Positions 50,064 to 57,598 of a DNA stretch of 64,000 nt are shown in pieces. Source of the DNA: Rubritepida flocculans DSM 14296. GTDB taxonomy: Bacteria; Pseudomonadota; Alphaproteobacteria; Acetobacterales; Acetobacteraceae. Under the pieces are notes generated by a model. It saw nothing but the letters and a program-made list of their open reading frames with translations, was not told the origin of the DNA and searched no databases. The position numbers were made by a program, and so were the translations under genes. Within the stretch, counting starts at the first letter, position 1, and each line of letters starts with the position of its first letter. The DNA lies in contig NZ_AUDH01000001.1 in NCBI RefSeq assembly GCF_000425365.1, positions 310,001-374,000 on the forward strand. The letters are read 5' to 3'.

Positions 50064-50960
50064 ATGACGAGGCGCTTCGTCCTGCGAGGGGTCCTCACGC
50101 TGTGCGGCCTCCTCGGCGTGCTGGCGCCGCTGGCCGGGCCCGGCCGCGCCCAGACCGGCAACCCCACCCATGACGCGCTGAGCGCCCGCAGCGACGCCGA
50201 GCGGCGCCAGGCGCTGCTGCAGGGGCTGCGCGCGGGCGGCATCCCGTGCAGCAACGTGGTGCTGGCCTTCCACGCCGGCTTCGATGCGCAGCGCAACGCC
50301 TATTGGGATCTGCGCTGCGCCGATGGCCCCAGCTACCGCGCGACGATCGTGGCCGAGCGCTTCGCGGGCGTGGTCTATCTCGCCTGTGGCGCGGCCGGGC
50401 AGGGGCTGCGCGCGGGGCCCTGCTTCCAGCCCATCGGCGCGGCCGGCCAGGCGCAGGCGGCGGCGGGCGGGTCCGAGGCCAATTGCCGCGTGGCCTGCCA
50501 GAGCCAGCCCCAGGCCGCCCAGGGCCAATGCGTGCAGCGCTGCACGGGCGGCACGGGCATGCAGGTGGGTCAGCAGGCGGCCGAGGCGCTGCCGCCCGAC
50601 TCGCGCTTCGGCGCCATGTACTTCACCGACAACCCGACCGCCGCCTTCGGCTTCGCCAACGGCACGCAGGACAGGCTGGAGGTGAACATGCGCGCGGTGC
50701 GCGCCTGTCAGCAGATGGCCGGGCGCGTGCCGTGCAAGTTCCATGGCGAGCTGGTGAACCGCTGCGGCGCCATCGCCTTCGCCATCAGCCGCCACCCGAG
50801 CGCGATGGTCATGACCTCCGACATCTCCACCCAGGTGCTGAACCTCGCCACCACGGGCCAGGGCGCCACGCAGCAGGCGGCCGAGGCCCAGGCCCTCGAG
50901 CAGTGCCGCCGGGCCGAGGGGCCGGGCGTGCAGTGCCGCGTCGTGGCCTCGGGCTGCTGA
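50064..50960 (+). CDS. Secreted DUF4189-domain protein
   Basis: 298 residues with signal peptide (LTLCGLLGVLAPLAGPGRAQ). The N-terminal half has IPCSNVVLAFHAGFDAQRNA, then YWDLRCADGPSYRATIVAER and a Cys-rich middle (CRVACQSQPQAAQGQCVQRC). The C-terminal DUF4189 domain has AFGFANGTQDRLEVNMRAVR, ACQQMAGRVPCKFHGELVNR, CGAIAFAIS and a final ALEQCRRAEGPGVQCRVVAS-G-C. Eleven or so cysteines suggest a disulfide-stabilised periplasmic protein. DUF4189 has no established activity. GGGAGGCGTGGG precedes ATG 50064. It is followed by an amino-acid receptor gene on the same strand. Confidence 0.78.
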   Translation: MTRRFVLRGVLTLCGLLGVLAPLAGPGRAQTGNPTHDALSARSDAERRQALLQGLRAGGIPCSNVVLAFHAGFDAQRNAYWDLRCADGPSYRATIVAERFAGVVYLACGAAGQGLRAGPCFQPIGAAGQAQAAAGGSEANCRVACQSQPQAAQGQCVQRCTGGTGMQVGQQAAEALPPDSRFGAMYFTDNPTAAFGFANGTQDRLEVNMRAVRACQQMAGRVPCKFHGELVNRCGAIAFAISRHPSAMVMTSDISTQVLNLATTGQGATQQAAEAQALEQCRRAEGPGVQCRVVASGC

Positions 50961-50997
50961 CGCCATGCTCCCTCGCCGCATCACAAGGAAGGCCTCC

Positions 50998-52032
50998 ATG
51001 CGCCGCTGGATTGCCGCTCTCGCCTGTTCCCTGCTCGCCGCGGGGCCCGCGCTCGCCCAAGGCCCCGCCACGCCGACGCTGAGCGAGGTGCGCGCGCGCG
51101 GCGAGCTGCTCTGCGGCGTGAACGGGGGGCTCGCCGGCTTCTCCGCGCCGGACCCGCAGGGCGCGATGCGCGGGCTGGATGCGGATTTCTGCCGCGCCGT
51201 CGCCGCCGCGGCGCTGGGCAGCCCCGAGCGTGTGCGCTTCCTGCCCCAGGCCACGCCCGAGGCGGGGCTCGATGCGCTGCAGGCCCGCCGGATCGACGTG
51301 CTGGCGCGCAACACCACCGTGACCATCACGCGCGACGGGCAGCGCCCCGTGGTGCCCGGCCCGGTGATCTTCTTCGACGGCGCGGGCTTCCTGGTCGCCA
51401 AGGCGCTGAACGTGACGAGCCCGCGCGAACTGGGCGGGCGCACCGTCTGCTTCGCCGGCGCCGAAGGCGGCGCGACGGACGCCGCCCTCGACGTCTTCGC
51501 CGCGCGCCACGCCCTGACCTGGACGGAGCGCCGCTTCGACACGCCCGCCGCCGCGGTGGCCGCGATGCGCGCCGGGCAATGCCACGCCTTCGTGGCCGAC
51601 CAGGGCGCGCTCAACATCCGCCGCGTCACCGACTTCCCCGACCCGGACAACTGGGCGGTGCTGCCCGAGGTGATCTCGCAGGAGCCGCTGGCCCCCTGGG
51701 TGCGCGCCGGCGACGAGAACTGGCGCGCCATCGTCTTCTGGACGGCGCAGGCGCTGATCCAGGCCGAGGGCTATGGCATGACCTCGCGCAACCTGCCGGA
51801 GTTCCTCACGCGGACCGACCTGAGCATCCGCCGCTTCGTGGGGCTGGAGCCGGGCTTCGGCGCCCCGCTCGGCCTCGCGGACGACTGGATCGCGCGGGTG
51901 ATCGCGGGGGTGGGCAACTACGGCGAAATCTTCGAGCGCAACCTCGGCCGCGGCTCCGTCTTCGCCATGGACCGCGGGCTGAACGACCAGTGGACGCGCG
52001 GCGGGCTGCTCTACGCCATGCCTTTCCGCTGA
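50998..52032 (+). CDS. AapJ-like amino-acid ABC transporter receptor
   Basis: 344 residues. The signal peptide (WIAALACSLLAAGPALAQ) is followed by LSEVRARGELLCGVNGGLAG, FSAPDPQGAMRGLDADFCRA, DVLARNTTVTITRDGQ, GRTVCFAGAEGG and HAFVADQGALNIRRV. This pattern is characteristic of the long general L-amino-acid binding proteins (AapJ/BztA cluster 3). The aapQMP permease and ATPase genes are not in the window, so the receptor is solitary. ATG 50998 is preferred over 50965 because it opens directly into the signal peptide. It is convergent with ccmI across eight bases. Confidence 0.87.
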   Translation: MRRWIAALACSLLAAGPALAQGPATPTLSEVRARGELLCGVNGGLAGFSAPDPQGAMRGLDADFCRAVAAAALGSPERVRFLPQATPEAGLDALQARRIDVLARNTTVTITRDGQRPVVPGPVIFFDGAGFLVAKALNVTSPRELGGRTVCFAGAEGGATDAALDVFAARHALTWTERRFDTPAAAVAAMRAGQCHAFVADQGALNIRRVTDFPDPDNWAVLPEVISQEPLAPWVRAGDENWRAIVFWTAQALIQAEGYGMTSRNLPEFLTRTDLSIRRFVGLEPGFGAPLGLADDWIARVIAGVGNYGEIFERNLGRGSVFAMDRGLNDQWTRGGLLYAMPFR

Positions 52033-52039
52033 GGCGTCG

Positions 52040-52834
52040 TCACGGCAGCGCGCGCAGGCGCTGCTCCACGATCTCGCGCCAGGGCGCGTCGCGCGGCGCG
52101 TCGTTGAGCAGGGCGCGCCAGGTGGTGCGGGCGATCTCGGTGCGCCCCGCGCGCGCCTCCGCCAGCCCCGAGAGGAAGCGCAGCCGCGGGTTCGCGGGGT
52201 CCACCGCCAGGCCGCGCTCGATCCAGCGGCGGGCGGAATCCGTCTCGCCGCGTTCGATCTCCACCTCCGCGAGGTCTCCGGCCAGGCCCACGTCGAAGCG
52301 CGCGCCCAGCGCGCGTTCCCAGGCGGCGGCGGCCTCGGCCCAGCGGCCGCGGTTGCGCTCGGCGTTGCCGAGCAGGATGAAGCCCTGCCGGCCCACCTCC
52401 GTGTTCGGATCCGCGTTCTGCAGGCGCGTGCGGAGGAGGGTGATCAGCTCCTCGTCGCGCGCCTCGGCCTCGCGGCGCAGGTCGAGGGTCGCGGAGGGCA
52501 TCTCGGGGAAGCCGCGCCAGATGTAGAGCCCCACCCCCAGGACGGGCACCAGCGCCAGGGTGGCGAGCAGGAGCCGGGAGGGGCGTCGCGGCGCCGCGGC
52601 GGGGGCGGGGGCGGGGGCGGCCAGCAGCCGGCGCTGCACCTCCACCCGCGCGGCCTTGTGCGCGGCCTCGTCCAGCCTTCCCTCGGCGAACTGCGCGTCG
52701 ATCTCGGCGAGCTGCGCCTCGAACAGCGCGCGGTCGCTCGCCGCGCGGTCGCGCAGCACGGGGGGGCGGAACAGCGCGTGGAAGACAGGCGCCAGGATCA
52801 GGGCGGCGACGAGCGCCAGGGCAAGCCACATCAC
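52040..52834 (-). CDS. ccmI: Cytochrome c maturation protein CcmI
   Basis: 264 residues. Two N-terminal membrane helices (MWLALALVAALILAPVF and SRLLLATLALVPVLGVGLYI) flank a cytoplasmic loop with a coiled-coil (ASDRALFEAQLAEIDAQFAE, then GRLDEAAHKAARVEVQRRLL). A periplasmic TPR domain (GFILLGNAERNRGRWAEAAA, then PANPRLRFLSGLAEARAGRT) follows. CcmI binds apocytochrome c and presents it to CcmFH for heme ligation. It overlaps ccmH by four bases and ends the ccmC-to-ccmI operon. The C-terminal apocytochrome-binding part is short. Confidence 0.9.
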   Translation of the reverse strand: MMWLALALVAALILAPVFHALFRPPVLRDRAASDRALFEAQLAEIDAQFAEGRLDEAAHKAARVEVQRRLLAAPAPAPAAAPRRPSRLLLATLALVPVLGVGLYIWRGFPEMPSATLDLRREAEARDEELITLLRTRLQNADPNTEVGRQGFILLGNAERNRGRWAEAAAAWERALGARFDVGLAGDLAEVEIERGETDSARRWIERGLAVDPANPRLRFLSGLAEARAGRTEIARTTWRALLNDAPRDAPWREIVEQRLRALP

Positions 52835-53301
52835 GGGCGCGGGGAATCCTGCAGGGCGGCGAGGCGGGCGCGCTCGGCCTCGCTCAGTTCGGTGTCGCCG
52901 ATGCCGGCGGCGCGGCGGCGCGCGCGCCAGATGACGAGGAGGCCGCCCAGCAGCGCCAGCGCCGGCGTGCCCCAGAGCAGCAGGGTGAAGGCGTTCACCG
53001 GCGGGCGCAGCAGCACGAAGTCGCCATAGCGTTCATGGACGAAGCGGATCACCTGCTCGTCGCTCGCGCCCTGCGCGATCTGCTCGCGCACGATGCGCCG
53101 CAGGTCGCGCGCCAGGGCGGCGTCGCTGTCCTCGATGGACTGGTTCTGGCAGACGAGGCAGCGCAGCCCCTTGCCGAGCTCGCGCGCGCGCGCCTCCTGC
53201 GCCGGATCGGCCAGGCGGTAGGTCGTGTCGCCGATCTGCGCCCGCGCGGCGGGCGCGAAGGCGAGCGGCAGCGCCAGCAGGAGCCAGAGCAGCCGTCTCA
53301 T
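52831..53301 (-). CDS. ccmH: Cytochrome c maturation thioreductase CcmH
   Basis: 156 residues. The signal peptide (WLLLALPLAFAPAARA) is followed by the periplasmic redox motif GLRCLVCQNQSIEDSDAALA (CxxC), RDLRRIVREQIAQGASDEQV, FVHERYGDFVLLRPP, and one C-terminal membrane helix (LLLWGTPALALLGGLLVIW). It reduces the haem-binding cysteines of apocytochrome c, with CcmG. Overlaps of four bases with ccmG and ccmI show translational coupling. Length and motifs are standard. Confidence 0.94.
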   Translation of the reverse strand: MRRLLWLLLALPLAFAPAARAQIGDTTYRLADPAQEARARELGKGLRCLVCQNQSIEDSDAALARDLRRIVREQIAQGASDEQVIRFVHERYGDFVLLRPPVNAFTLLLWGTPALALLGGLLVIWRARRRAAGIGDTELSEAERARLAALQDSPRP

Positions 53302-53882
53302 GCGGAGAGGCGGCGCAGCAGGGGCGTCACGTCCTCGCGCAGGATTTCGGGCGTGATGGGCCCGGCCCAGCGCCAGCGGATGATGCCCTGACGGTCGAGG
53401 ATGTAGGTCTCGGGCACGCCATAGACGCCCCAGTCGATGGAGACGCGCCCCGGCTCGTCCGCGCCCAGGCGCTGGTAGGGATTGCCGTGCCGCGCGAGGA
53501 AGCCGCGCGCATCGGCCGCGCGGTCCTTGTAGTTGATGCCGAGCACCGGCACGCCCTCGCGCGAGAGGGCCATGAGCTGCGGGTGCTCGATGATGCAGGG
53601 CACGCACCAGGAGGCCCAGAAATTCACCACCACCGGCCGCGCGAGCCCGCGCAGATCGGCCGAGGAGAGGGCGGGCAGGCCGGCGCCCTCGACGGCGGGC
53701 AGCGCGAACTCGGGCGGCGGGCGGCCGATCAGCGCCGAGGGCACGCCGCGCGGGTTGAAGCTGCCATCCTGCAGCCCGCGCAGCATGAACCAGAACCCCG
53801 CCCCGGCCGCGACGGCGAGGCCGAAGGGCGCGGCCAGCAGCAGCCCCCGGCGGGAGGGGCGGGGGGAGGCGGCGCCGATCAT
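53298..53882 (-). CDS. ccmG: Thiol:disulfide interchange protein CcmG/DsbE
   Basis: 194 residues. One membrane anchor (RRGLLLAAPFGLAVAAGAGF) is followed by a thioredoxin-like periplasmic domain: LIGRPPPEFALPAVEGAGLP, FWASWCVPCIIEHP (WCxPC active site), GINYKDRAADARGFLARHG, and VYGVPETYILDRQGIIRW with the cis-Pro. It keeps CcmH and apocytochrome cysteines reduced. ATG 53882 is the last of three tandem ATGA junctions created by a 62-bp duplication; GGAGG lies seven bases upstream of it. Confidence 0.94.
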   Translation of the reverse strand: MIGAASPRPSRRGLLLAAPFGLAVAAGAGFWFMLRGLQDGSFNPRGVPSALIGRPPPEFALPAVEGAGLPALSSADLRGLARPVVVNFWASWCVPCIIEHPQLMALSREGVPVLGINYKDRAADARGFLARHGNPYQRLGADEPGRVSIDWGVYGVPETYILDRQGIIRWRWAGPITPEILREDVTPLLRRLSA

Positions 53883-53944
53883 GCCGCCTCCGATCGCCGG
53901 AGCGCGCGGCGCGCGCGGAGGCGTGAATCGGCGGCGCACATCAT
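53879..53944 (-). CDS. Micro-ORF 3 in the ccm chain (21 codons)
   Basis: ATG 53944 is followed by 21 codons (MMCAADSRL...RRSEAA) and TGA 53879-53881, which overlaps the ccmG ATG in an ATGA. Its own ATG overlaps the stop of micro-ORF 2 in the same way, and GGAGG precedes it. It encodes the same peptide as micro-ORF 2. It is probably a by-product of the 62-bp duplication that keeps ribosomes moving from ccmF to ccmG. Whether the Arg-rich peptide has a function is unknown. Confidence 0.45.
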   Translation of the reverse strand: MMCAADSRLRARRALRRSEAA

Positions 53945-54006
53945 GCCGCCTCCGATCGCCGGAGCGCGCGGCGCGCGCGGAGGCGTGAATCGGCGGCGCA
54001 CATCAT
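53941..54006 (-). CDS. Micro-ORF 2 in the ccm chain (21 codons)
   Basis: ATG 54006 overlaps the TGA of ccmF (54003-54005) as ATGA. The frame runs 21 codons and ends at TGA 53941-53943, overlapping the ATG of micro-ORF 3. The peptide is identical to that of micro-ORF 3. The unit length (62, equal to 2 modulo 3) is exactly what makes the frame close on the next ATGA. Coding is inferred only from this geometry; no homologue is known to me. Confidence 0.45.
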   Translation of the reverse strand: MMCAADSRLRARRALRRSEAA

Positions 54007-55985
54007 GCCGCCTGCTCCGCCGCACCGCGCCGACGGGCCGGCGCGCCGATGCGCACGCGCCGGTCGGCCAGCGAAAGCCCGCCGCCCAGCGCCATGATGC
54101 CCGCGCCGATCCAGATCCAGGGCGCGAGCGGGTTGTAATGCAGCCGCAGCACCGCCTCGCGCTGGCCGCTGGGCCCGTCGCGCTCCTCGCCGAGCACGGC
54201 GTAGAGGTCGCGCAGCAGGTTGGTGCGGATGGCCGCCTCGGTGGTGTTGGTGCGGCCGATGGGGAAGAAGCGCTTGGAGGGCTCCATCACATGCACCACG
54301 CGCCCCTGGTCCAGCACGGTGATGGTGGCCTTGCGCGCGGTGAAGTTGGGGCCCTGGAAGTCCCGCACGCCCTCCAGCCGCCACTCGTAGCCCGCGAACT
54401 GCGCGCTGCCGCCGGCCGGCAGCGCCACCAGCTTCTCGGTGGCGAGCCCCATGCCCGCGACGCCGAGGATGGTCACGCCCATGCCCGCATGGGCGATGGC
54501 CGCGCCCCAGGCGGCGCGCGGCAGGTTGCGGGCGCGGTTCCAGGCATTGGCGAGCCGCGTCCGCCCCAGCCCCGCGCGGTCCGCGATATCGGTGGCCGCG
54601 CCGGCGATGAGCCACAGGCCGCAGGCGAAGCCCAGCGCCGGCAGCACCTGCCAGCCGGAGAGCGCCAGCGCCGCCAGGAAGGCCGCGAAGGCCGCCAGCG
54701 CCGCGGCCCAGAGGCGCTGCAGCACCGGCCAGAGCGCGGCCCGCTTCCACGCCAGCAGCGGCCCCGCCGCCATGGCAATGACGAGCGGCAGCGCCAGCGG
54801 CGCGGTGGCCGCGTTGTAGAAGGGCGGGCCCACCGAGATCATCTGCCCCGTCAGCAGGTCGAGGAAGAGCGGGTAGAGCGTGCCCACGAACACCACCGCC
54901 GCGATGGAGCAGAGCAGCAGGTTGTTCAGCACGATGCCCCCCTCGCGCGAGAGGGGCGCGAACACCCCCTGCGGCGCCATGGCCGGCGCCCGCCAGGCGA
55001 AGAGCGCGAAGGCCCCCGCCACATAGACGAGCAGCAGGCCGAGGATGAACACGCCCCGCGCGGGGTCGGAGGCGAAGGCGTGCACGCTGTTCAGCACGCC
55101 CGAGCGCACCAGGAAGGTGCCCAGCAGCGAGAGCGCGAAGGCGAGCAGCGCGAGCAGCACCGTCCAGATCTTCAGCGCCTCGCGCTTCTCGACCACGATG
55201 GCCGAGTGCAGCAGCGCCGCCCCCGCCAGCCAGGGCAGCAGCGAGGCGTTCTCCACCGGATCCCAGAACCAGTATCCGCCCCAGCCCAGCTCGTAATACG
55301 CCCACCAGGAGCCGAGCGCGATCCCAAGCGTGAGGAAGGCCCAGGCGGCGAGGGACCAGGGCCGCACCCAGCGCCCCCAGGCCGCGTCCACCCGCCCCTC
55401 GATCAGCGCGGCCACGGCGAAGGCGAAGGTCACCGCATAGCCGACATAGCCGATGTAGAGCAGCGGCGGGTGCATCGCGAGGCCGATGTCCTGCAGCAGC
55501 GGGTTGAGCCCCTGCCCGTCCGGCGGCGGCGGCCAGACGCGCTCGAAGGGGTTGGAGGTGAGCAGGATGAAGGCGAGGAAGCCCACCGAGACCATGCCCA
55601 GCACCGCCAGCACCCGCGCCTGCAGCGCGCTCGGCAGCTCGCGCCCGAAGCCGGCGACGGCGGCGGAGCAGCCGGCCAGCACCAGCACCCAGAGCACCAT
55701 GGAGCCCTCGTGATTCCCCCAGGTGCCGGTGATCTTGTAGAGCATCGGCTTCGCCGAGTGGCTGTTCTGCACCACGTTGATCACCGTGGTGTCGTTGGCC
55801 GCATAGGCCCACATCAGCGCGGCGAAGGCGATGGCGACGGCGATCAGCCCCGCGGTGGCGAGCGGCGCGCCGGCCGCCATCAGCCGCGCATCGCCCCGCT
55901 CGGCGCCGATCAGCGGCAGCGCCGACTGCGCGAGCGCCAGCAGCAGCGCGAGGATGAGGGCGAAATGGCCGAGTTCGGGGATCAT
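54003..55985 (-). CDS. ccmF: Heme lyase CcmF
   Basis: 660 residues with about 15 membrane helices. It ligates heme to apocytochrome c together with CcmH and CcmI. Features: MIPELGHFALILALLLALAQ, SHSAKPMLYKITGTWGNHEG with heme-ligand His, MHPPLLYIGYVGYAVTFAFA, the tryptophan-rich WWD segment WGGYWFWDPVENASLLPW, and SGVLNSVHAFASDP. The C-terminal soluble part (EWRLEGVRDFQGPNFTARKA, then RTNTTEAAIRTNLLRDLYAV) is complete. Start and stop both lie in duplicated ATGA junctions. Confidence 0.96.
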   Translation of the reverse strand: MIPELGHFALILALLLALAQSALPLIGAERGDARLMAAGAPLATAGLIAVAIAFAALMWAYAANDTTVINVVQNSHSAKPMLYKITGTWGNHEGSMVLWVLVLAGCSAAVAGFGRELPSALQARVLAVLGMVSVGFLAFILLTSNPFERVWPPPPDGQGLNPLLQDIGLAMHPPLLYIGYVGYAVTFAFAVAALIEGRVDAAWGRWVRPWSLAAWAFLTLGIALGSWWAYYELGWGGYWFWDPVENASLLPWLAGAALLHSAIVVEKREALKIWTVLLALLAFALSLLGTFLVRSGVLNSVHAFASDPARGVFILGLLLVYVAGAFALFAWRAPAMAPQGVFAPLSREGGIVLNNLLLCSIAAVVFVGTLYPLFLDLLTGQMISVGPPFYNAATAPLALPLVIAMAAGPLLAWKRAALWPVLQRLWAAALAAFAAFLAALALSGWQVLPALGFACGLWLIAGAATDIADRAGLGRTRLANAWNRARNLPRAAWGAAIAHAGMGVTILGVAGMGLATEKLVALPAGGSAQFAGYEWRLEGVRDFQGPNFTARKATITVLDQGRVVHVMEPSKRFFPIGRTNTTEAAIRTNLLRDLYAVLGEERDGPSGQREAVLRLHYNPLAPWIWIGAGIMALGGGLSLADRRVRIGAPARRRGAAEQAA

Positions 55986-56011
55986 GAGCCGCTCCGCGCG
56001 ATTCTCTTCAT
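55982..56011 (-). CDS. Micro-ORF 1 in the ccm chain (9 codons)
   Basis: ATG 56011 overlaps the ccmE TGA (56008-56010). MKRIARSGS follows, then TGA 55982-55984 overlapping the ccmF ATG at 55985. The reading frame exists because a 17-bp block (55982-55998) repeats at 56008-56024, a 26-bp period, which again equals 2 modulo 3. The C-terminal RSGS repeats the end of CcmE. It may be only a re-initiation relay; peptide function is unknown. Confidence 0.4.
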   Translation of the reverse strand: MKRIARSGS

Positions 56012-56024
56012 GAGCCGCTCCGCG
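55982..56024. repeat. 17-bp direct repeat at the ccmE/ccmF junction
   Basis: TCATGAGCCGCTCCGCG occurs at 55982-55998 and again at 56008-56024 (26-bp spacing). Each copy carries, on the minus strand, a GGAGCGG element and the ATGA junction. It is the second tandem duplication of an ATGA junction in this operon. Confidence 0.9.
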
Positions 56025-56529
56025 GCGGGGCCGGCCGGCCGGGGTCGAGCGTGTTCCACTGCGCGGCCGGGGGCGCCGCACCCTGCGCCGGGTTCCAGTG
56101 GCCGGCGCGTTTCAGCGCATCCGCCACCTCGGGGGGCATGTAGGTCTCGTCGTGGCGGGCCAGCACCTCGCGCGCGCGGAACACGCCGTCGGGGCCGAGC
56201 ACGCCCTGCGTCACCACGCCCTGGCCCTCGCGGAACAGGTCGGGCAGCACGCCGGTGAACACCACGGAAATGGCGTTCGCGCCGTCGGTCACGCGGAAAC
56301 GGATGGCGGGGCGGCCCTGGTATTCGCCATGGCGCTCGACGCTGCCGGCCTCGACGAGGCCGCCCAGGCGGAAGGCGCGGCCCTCGCCCGGCGGGTTCGC
56401 CAGGATGTCGGAGGGCGAGAAGAAGAAGACGAGGTTGTCGCGGAAGGCCGTCAGCGTCAGCGCGGTGGCCGAGCCGAGGCCGAGCGCGCAGAGCAGCAGG
56501 ATCCAGATGCGGCGGCGCTTGCGGGTCAT
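56008..56529 (-). CDS. ccmE: Heme chaperone CcmE
   Basis: 173 residues. An N-terminal membrane anchor (RRRIWILLLCALGLGSATAL) is followed by an OB-fold periplasmic domain with FFSPSDILANPPGEGRAFRL, GGLVEAGSVERHG, FRVTDGANAISVVFTGVLPD and the heme-attachment His in LARHDETYMPPEVADALKRA. It carries heme from CcmC to CcmF. It overlaps ccmD by four bases. Its stop starts the duplicated junction leading to ccmF. Confidence 0.95.
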   Translation of the reverse strand: MTRKRRRIWILLLCALGLGSATALTLTAFRDNLVFFFSPSDILANPPGEGRAFRLGGLVEAGSVERHGEYQGRPAIRFRVTDGANAISVVFTGVLPDLFREGQGVVTQGVLGPDGVFRAREVLARHDETYMPPEVADALKRAGHWNPAQGAAPPAAQWNTLDPGRPAPPRSGS

Positions 56530-56672
56530 GCCGCGCCCCGCCCGCGCTGCTCGAGCCGCGCCAGCGCGCGCTTCGCCGCCCGGTGCCGCCAGGACGCCAC
56601 GGCCGCCAGCGCGGCGAAGGCGCCCAGCGTGGCCGCCCAGCTCAGCGTCACATGCCACCAGTGCCAGCTCAT
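56526..56672 (-). CDS. ccmD: Heme exporter subunit CcmD
   Basis: 48 residues, a typical size for CcmD. It starts MSWHWWHVTLSW, followed by one membrane helix (AATLGAFAALAAVASW) and a basic tail (RHRAAKRALARLEQRGRG). CcmD stabilises the CcmC-CcmE complex during heme loading and release. It overlaps ccmC and ccmE by four bases each. Identification rests on position, size and the W-rich start followed by the arginine-rich tail. Confidence 0.88.
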   Translation of the reverse strand: MSWHWWHVTLSWAATLGAFAALAAVASWRHRAAKRALARLEQRGRGAA

Positions 56673-57475
56673 GCCTCCGCCTCCCGCATGGCGGCGGGCG
56701 CGGCCTCGGCGCGCCGCGCCGCGGCCATCTGCAGCGCCCGCACGCGCCGTTCCATCACCGCCGCCCGCGTCGCGGCCAGCACCACCGCCATGAAGGCGAG
56801 CGAGAAGCCCAGCGTGCACCACAGCAGCGGGTAGAGGATGTCCACATGCATCCCCGGCGCGTCGAGCCGCGTCACGCTCGCGGGCTGGTGCAGCGTGTTC
56901 CACCAGTCCACCGAGAACTTCACGATGGGCAGGTTCACCACCCCCACCAGGGCCAGGATCGCGCCCATGCGCGCCCCGCGCTCCGGGTCGTCGAAGGCGC
57001 GCACCAGCGCGACATGGCCGAGCCAGAGGAAGAACAGCACCAGCACGCTGGTCAGCCGCGCATCCCACACCCACCAGGTGCCCCACATGGGCCGCCCCCA
57101 TAGGCTGCCGGTGACGAGGCAGAGCGCCGTGACCGCCGCGCCCGCGGGCGCGAGCTCGCGCGCCGTGAGATCGGCCAGCGGGTGCCGCCAGATCAGCGAC
57201 ATGAGCGAGAGGATGGCGAGGCCGAGATAGCCGCCCATCGCCAGCCAGGCCATCGGGACATGCACGAACATGATCCGCACCGTCTCGCCCTGCTGCCAGT
57301 CGGGCGGGGCGAGCAGCAGCCCCCACACGGCGCCCGAGCCGAGCACCAGCAGCGCCGCGCCGGAAAGCCAGGGCAGCCAGTTCTCCGTCAGCCGCAGGAA
57401 GCGGCCCGGATTGGCGAAGCGGTGCAGGGCGCTGCCCGCGCGGGGCGCGCCCGACGGGGGTGCGACGGGTTCCAC
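56669..57475 (-). CDS. ccmC: Heme transporter CcmC
   Basis: 268 residues with six membrane helices. It presents heme to CcmE. The WWD domain GTWWVWDARLTSVLVLFFLW is intact, with flanking heme-ligand His in MFVHVPMAWLAMGGYLGL and WWNTLHQPASVTR. The N-terminus RFANPGRFLRLTENWLPWLS is typical. It is the first gene of the operon; ccmA and ccmB, often upstream, are not here. The divergent EVE gene begins 124 bases away. Confidence 0.95.
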   Translation of the reverse strand: MEPVAPPSGAPRAGSALHRFANPGRFLRLTENWLPWLSGAALLVLGSGAVWGLLLAPPDWQQGETVRIMFVHVPMAWLAMGGYLGLAILSLMSLIWRHPLADLTARELAPAGAAVTALCLVTGSLWGRPMWGTWWVWDARLTSVLVLFFLWLGHVALVRAFDDPERGARMGAILALVGVVNLPIVKFSVDWWNTLHQPASVTRLDAPGMHVDILYPLLWCTLGFSLAFMAVVLAATRAAVMERRVRALQMAAARRAEAAPAAMREAEA

Positions 57476-57598
57476 GCCCCCACATTAGGGCGCGCGGCCG
57501 CCGACTTGAAGCATGCCCCCCGCAACGAAACATCTGCGCCCCCGCAACGAATCGGCGCTGTGGTCAAGCGCGCGCGGATATGCGAATCCCTCGCACCC

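Larger units (their letters stand above)
53878..54013. repeat. 62-bp tandem duplication at the ccmF/ccmG junction
   Basis: The block starting ATCATGCCGCCTCC at 53878 repeats exactly at 53940 and begins a third time at 54002 (12 bases only), period 62. Each unit contains, on the minus strand, a GGAGG Shine-Dalgarno, an ATGA junction and a GC hairpin (GCCTCC with GGAGGC around GCGCGC/GCGCGC). The copies are identical, suggesting a recent or actively maintained duplication. Confidence 0.92.

Noticed and set aside
53487-56258. 923-codon plus-strand frame opposite ccmF and ccmE
   Set aside because: Shadow of the ccm genes; His/Arg-rich, no recognisable domain.
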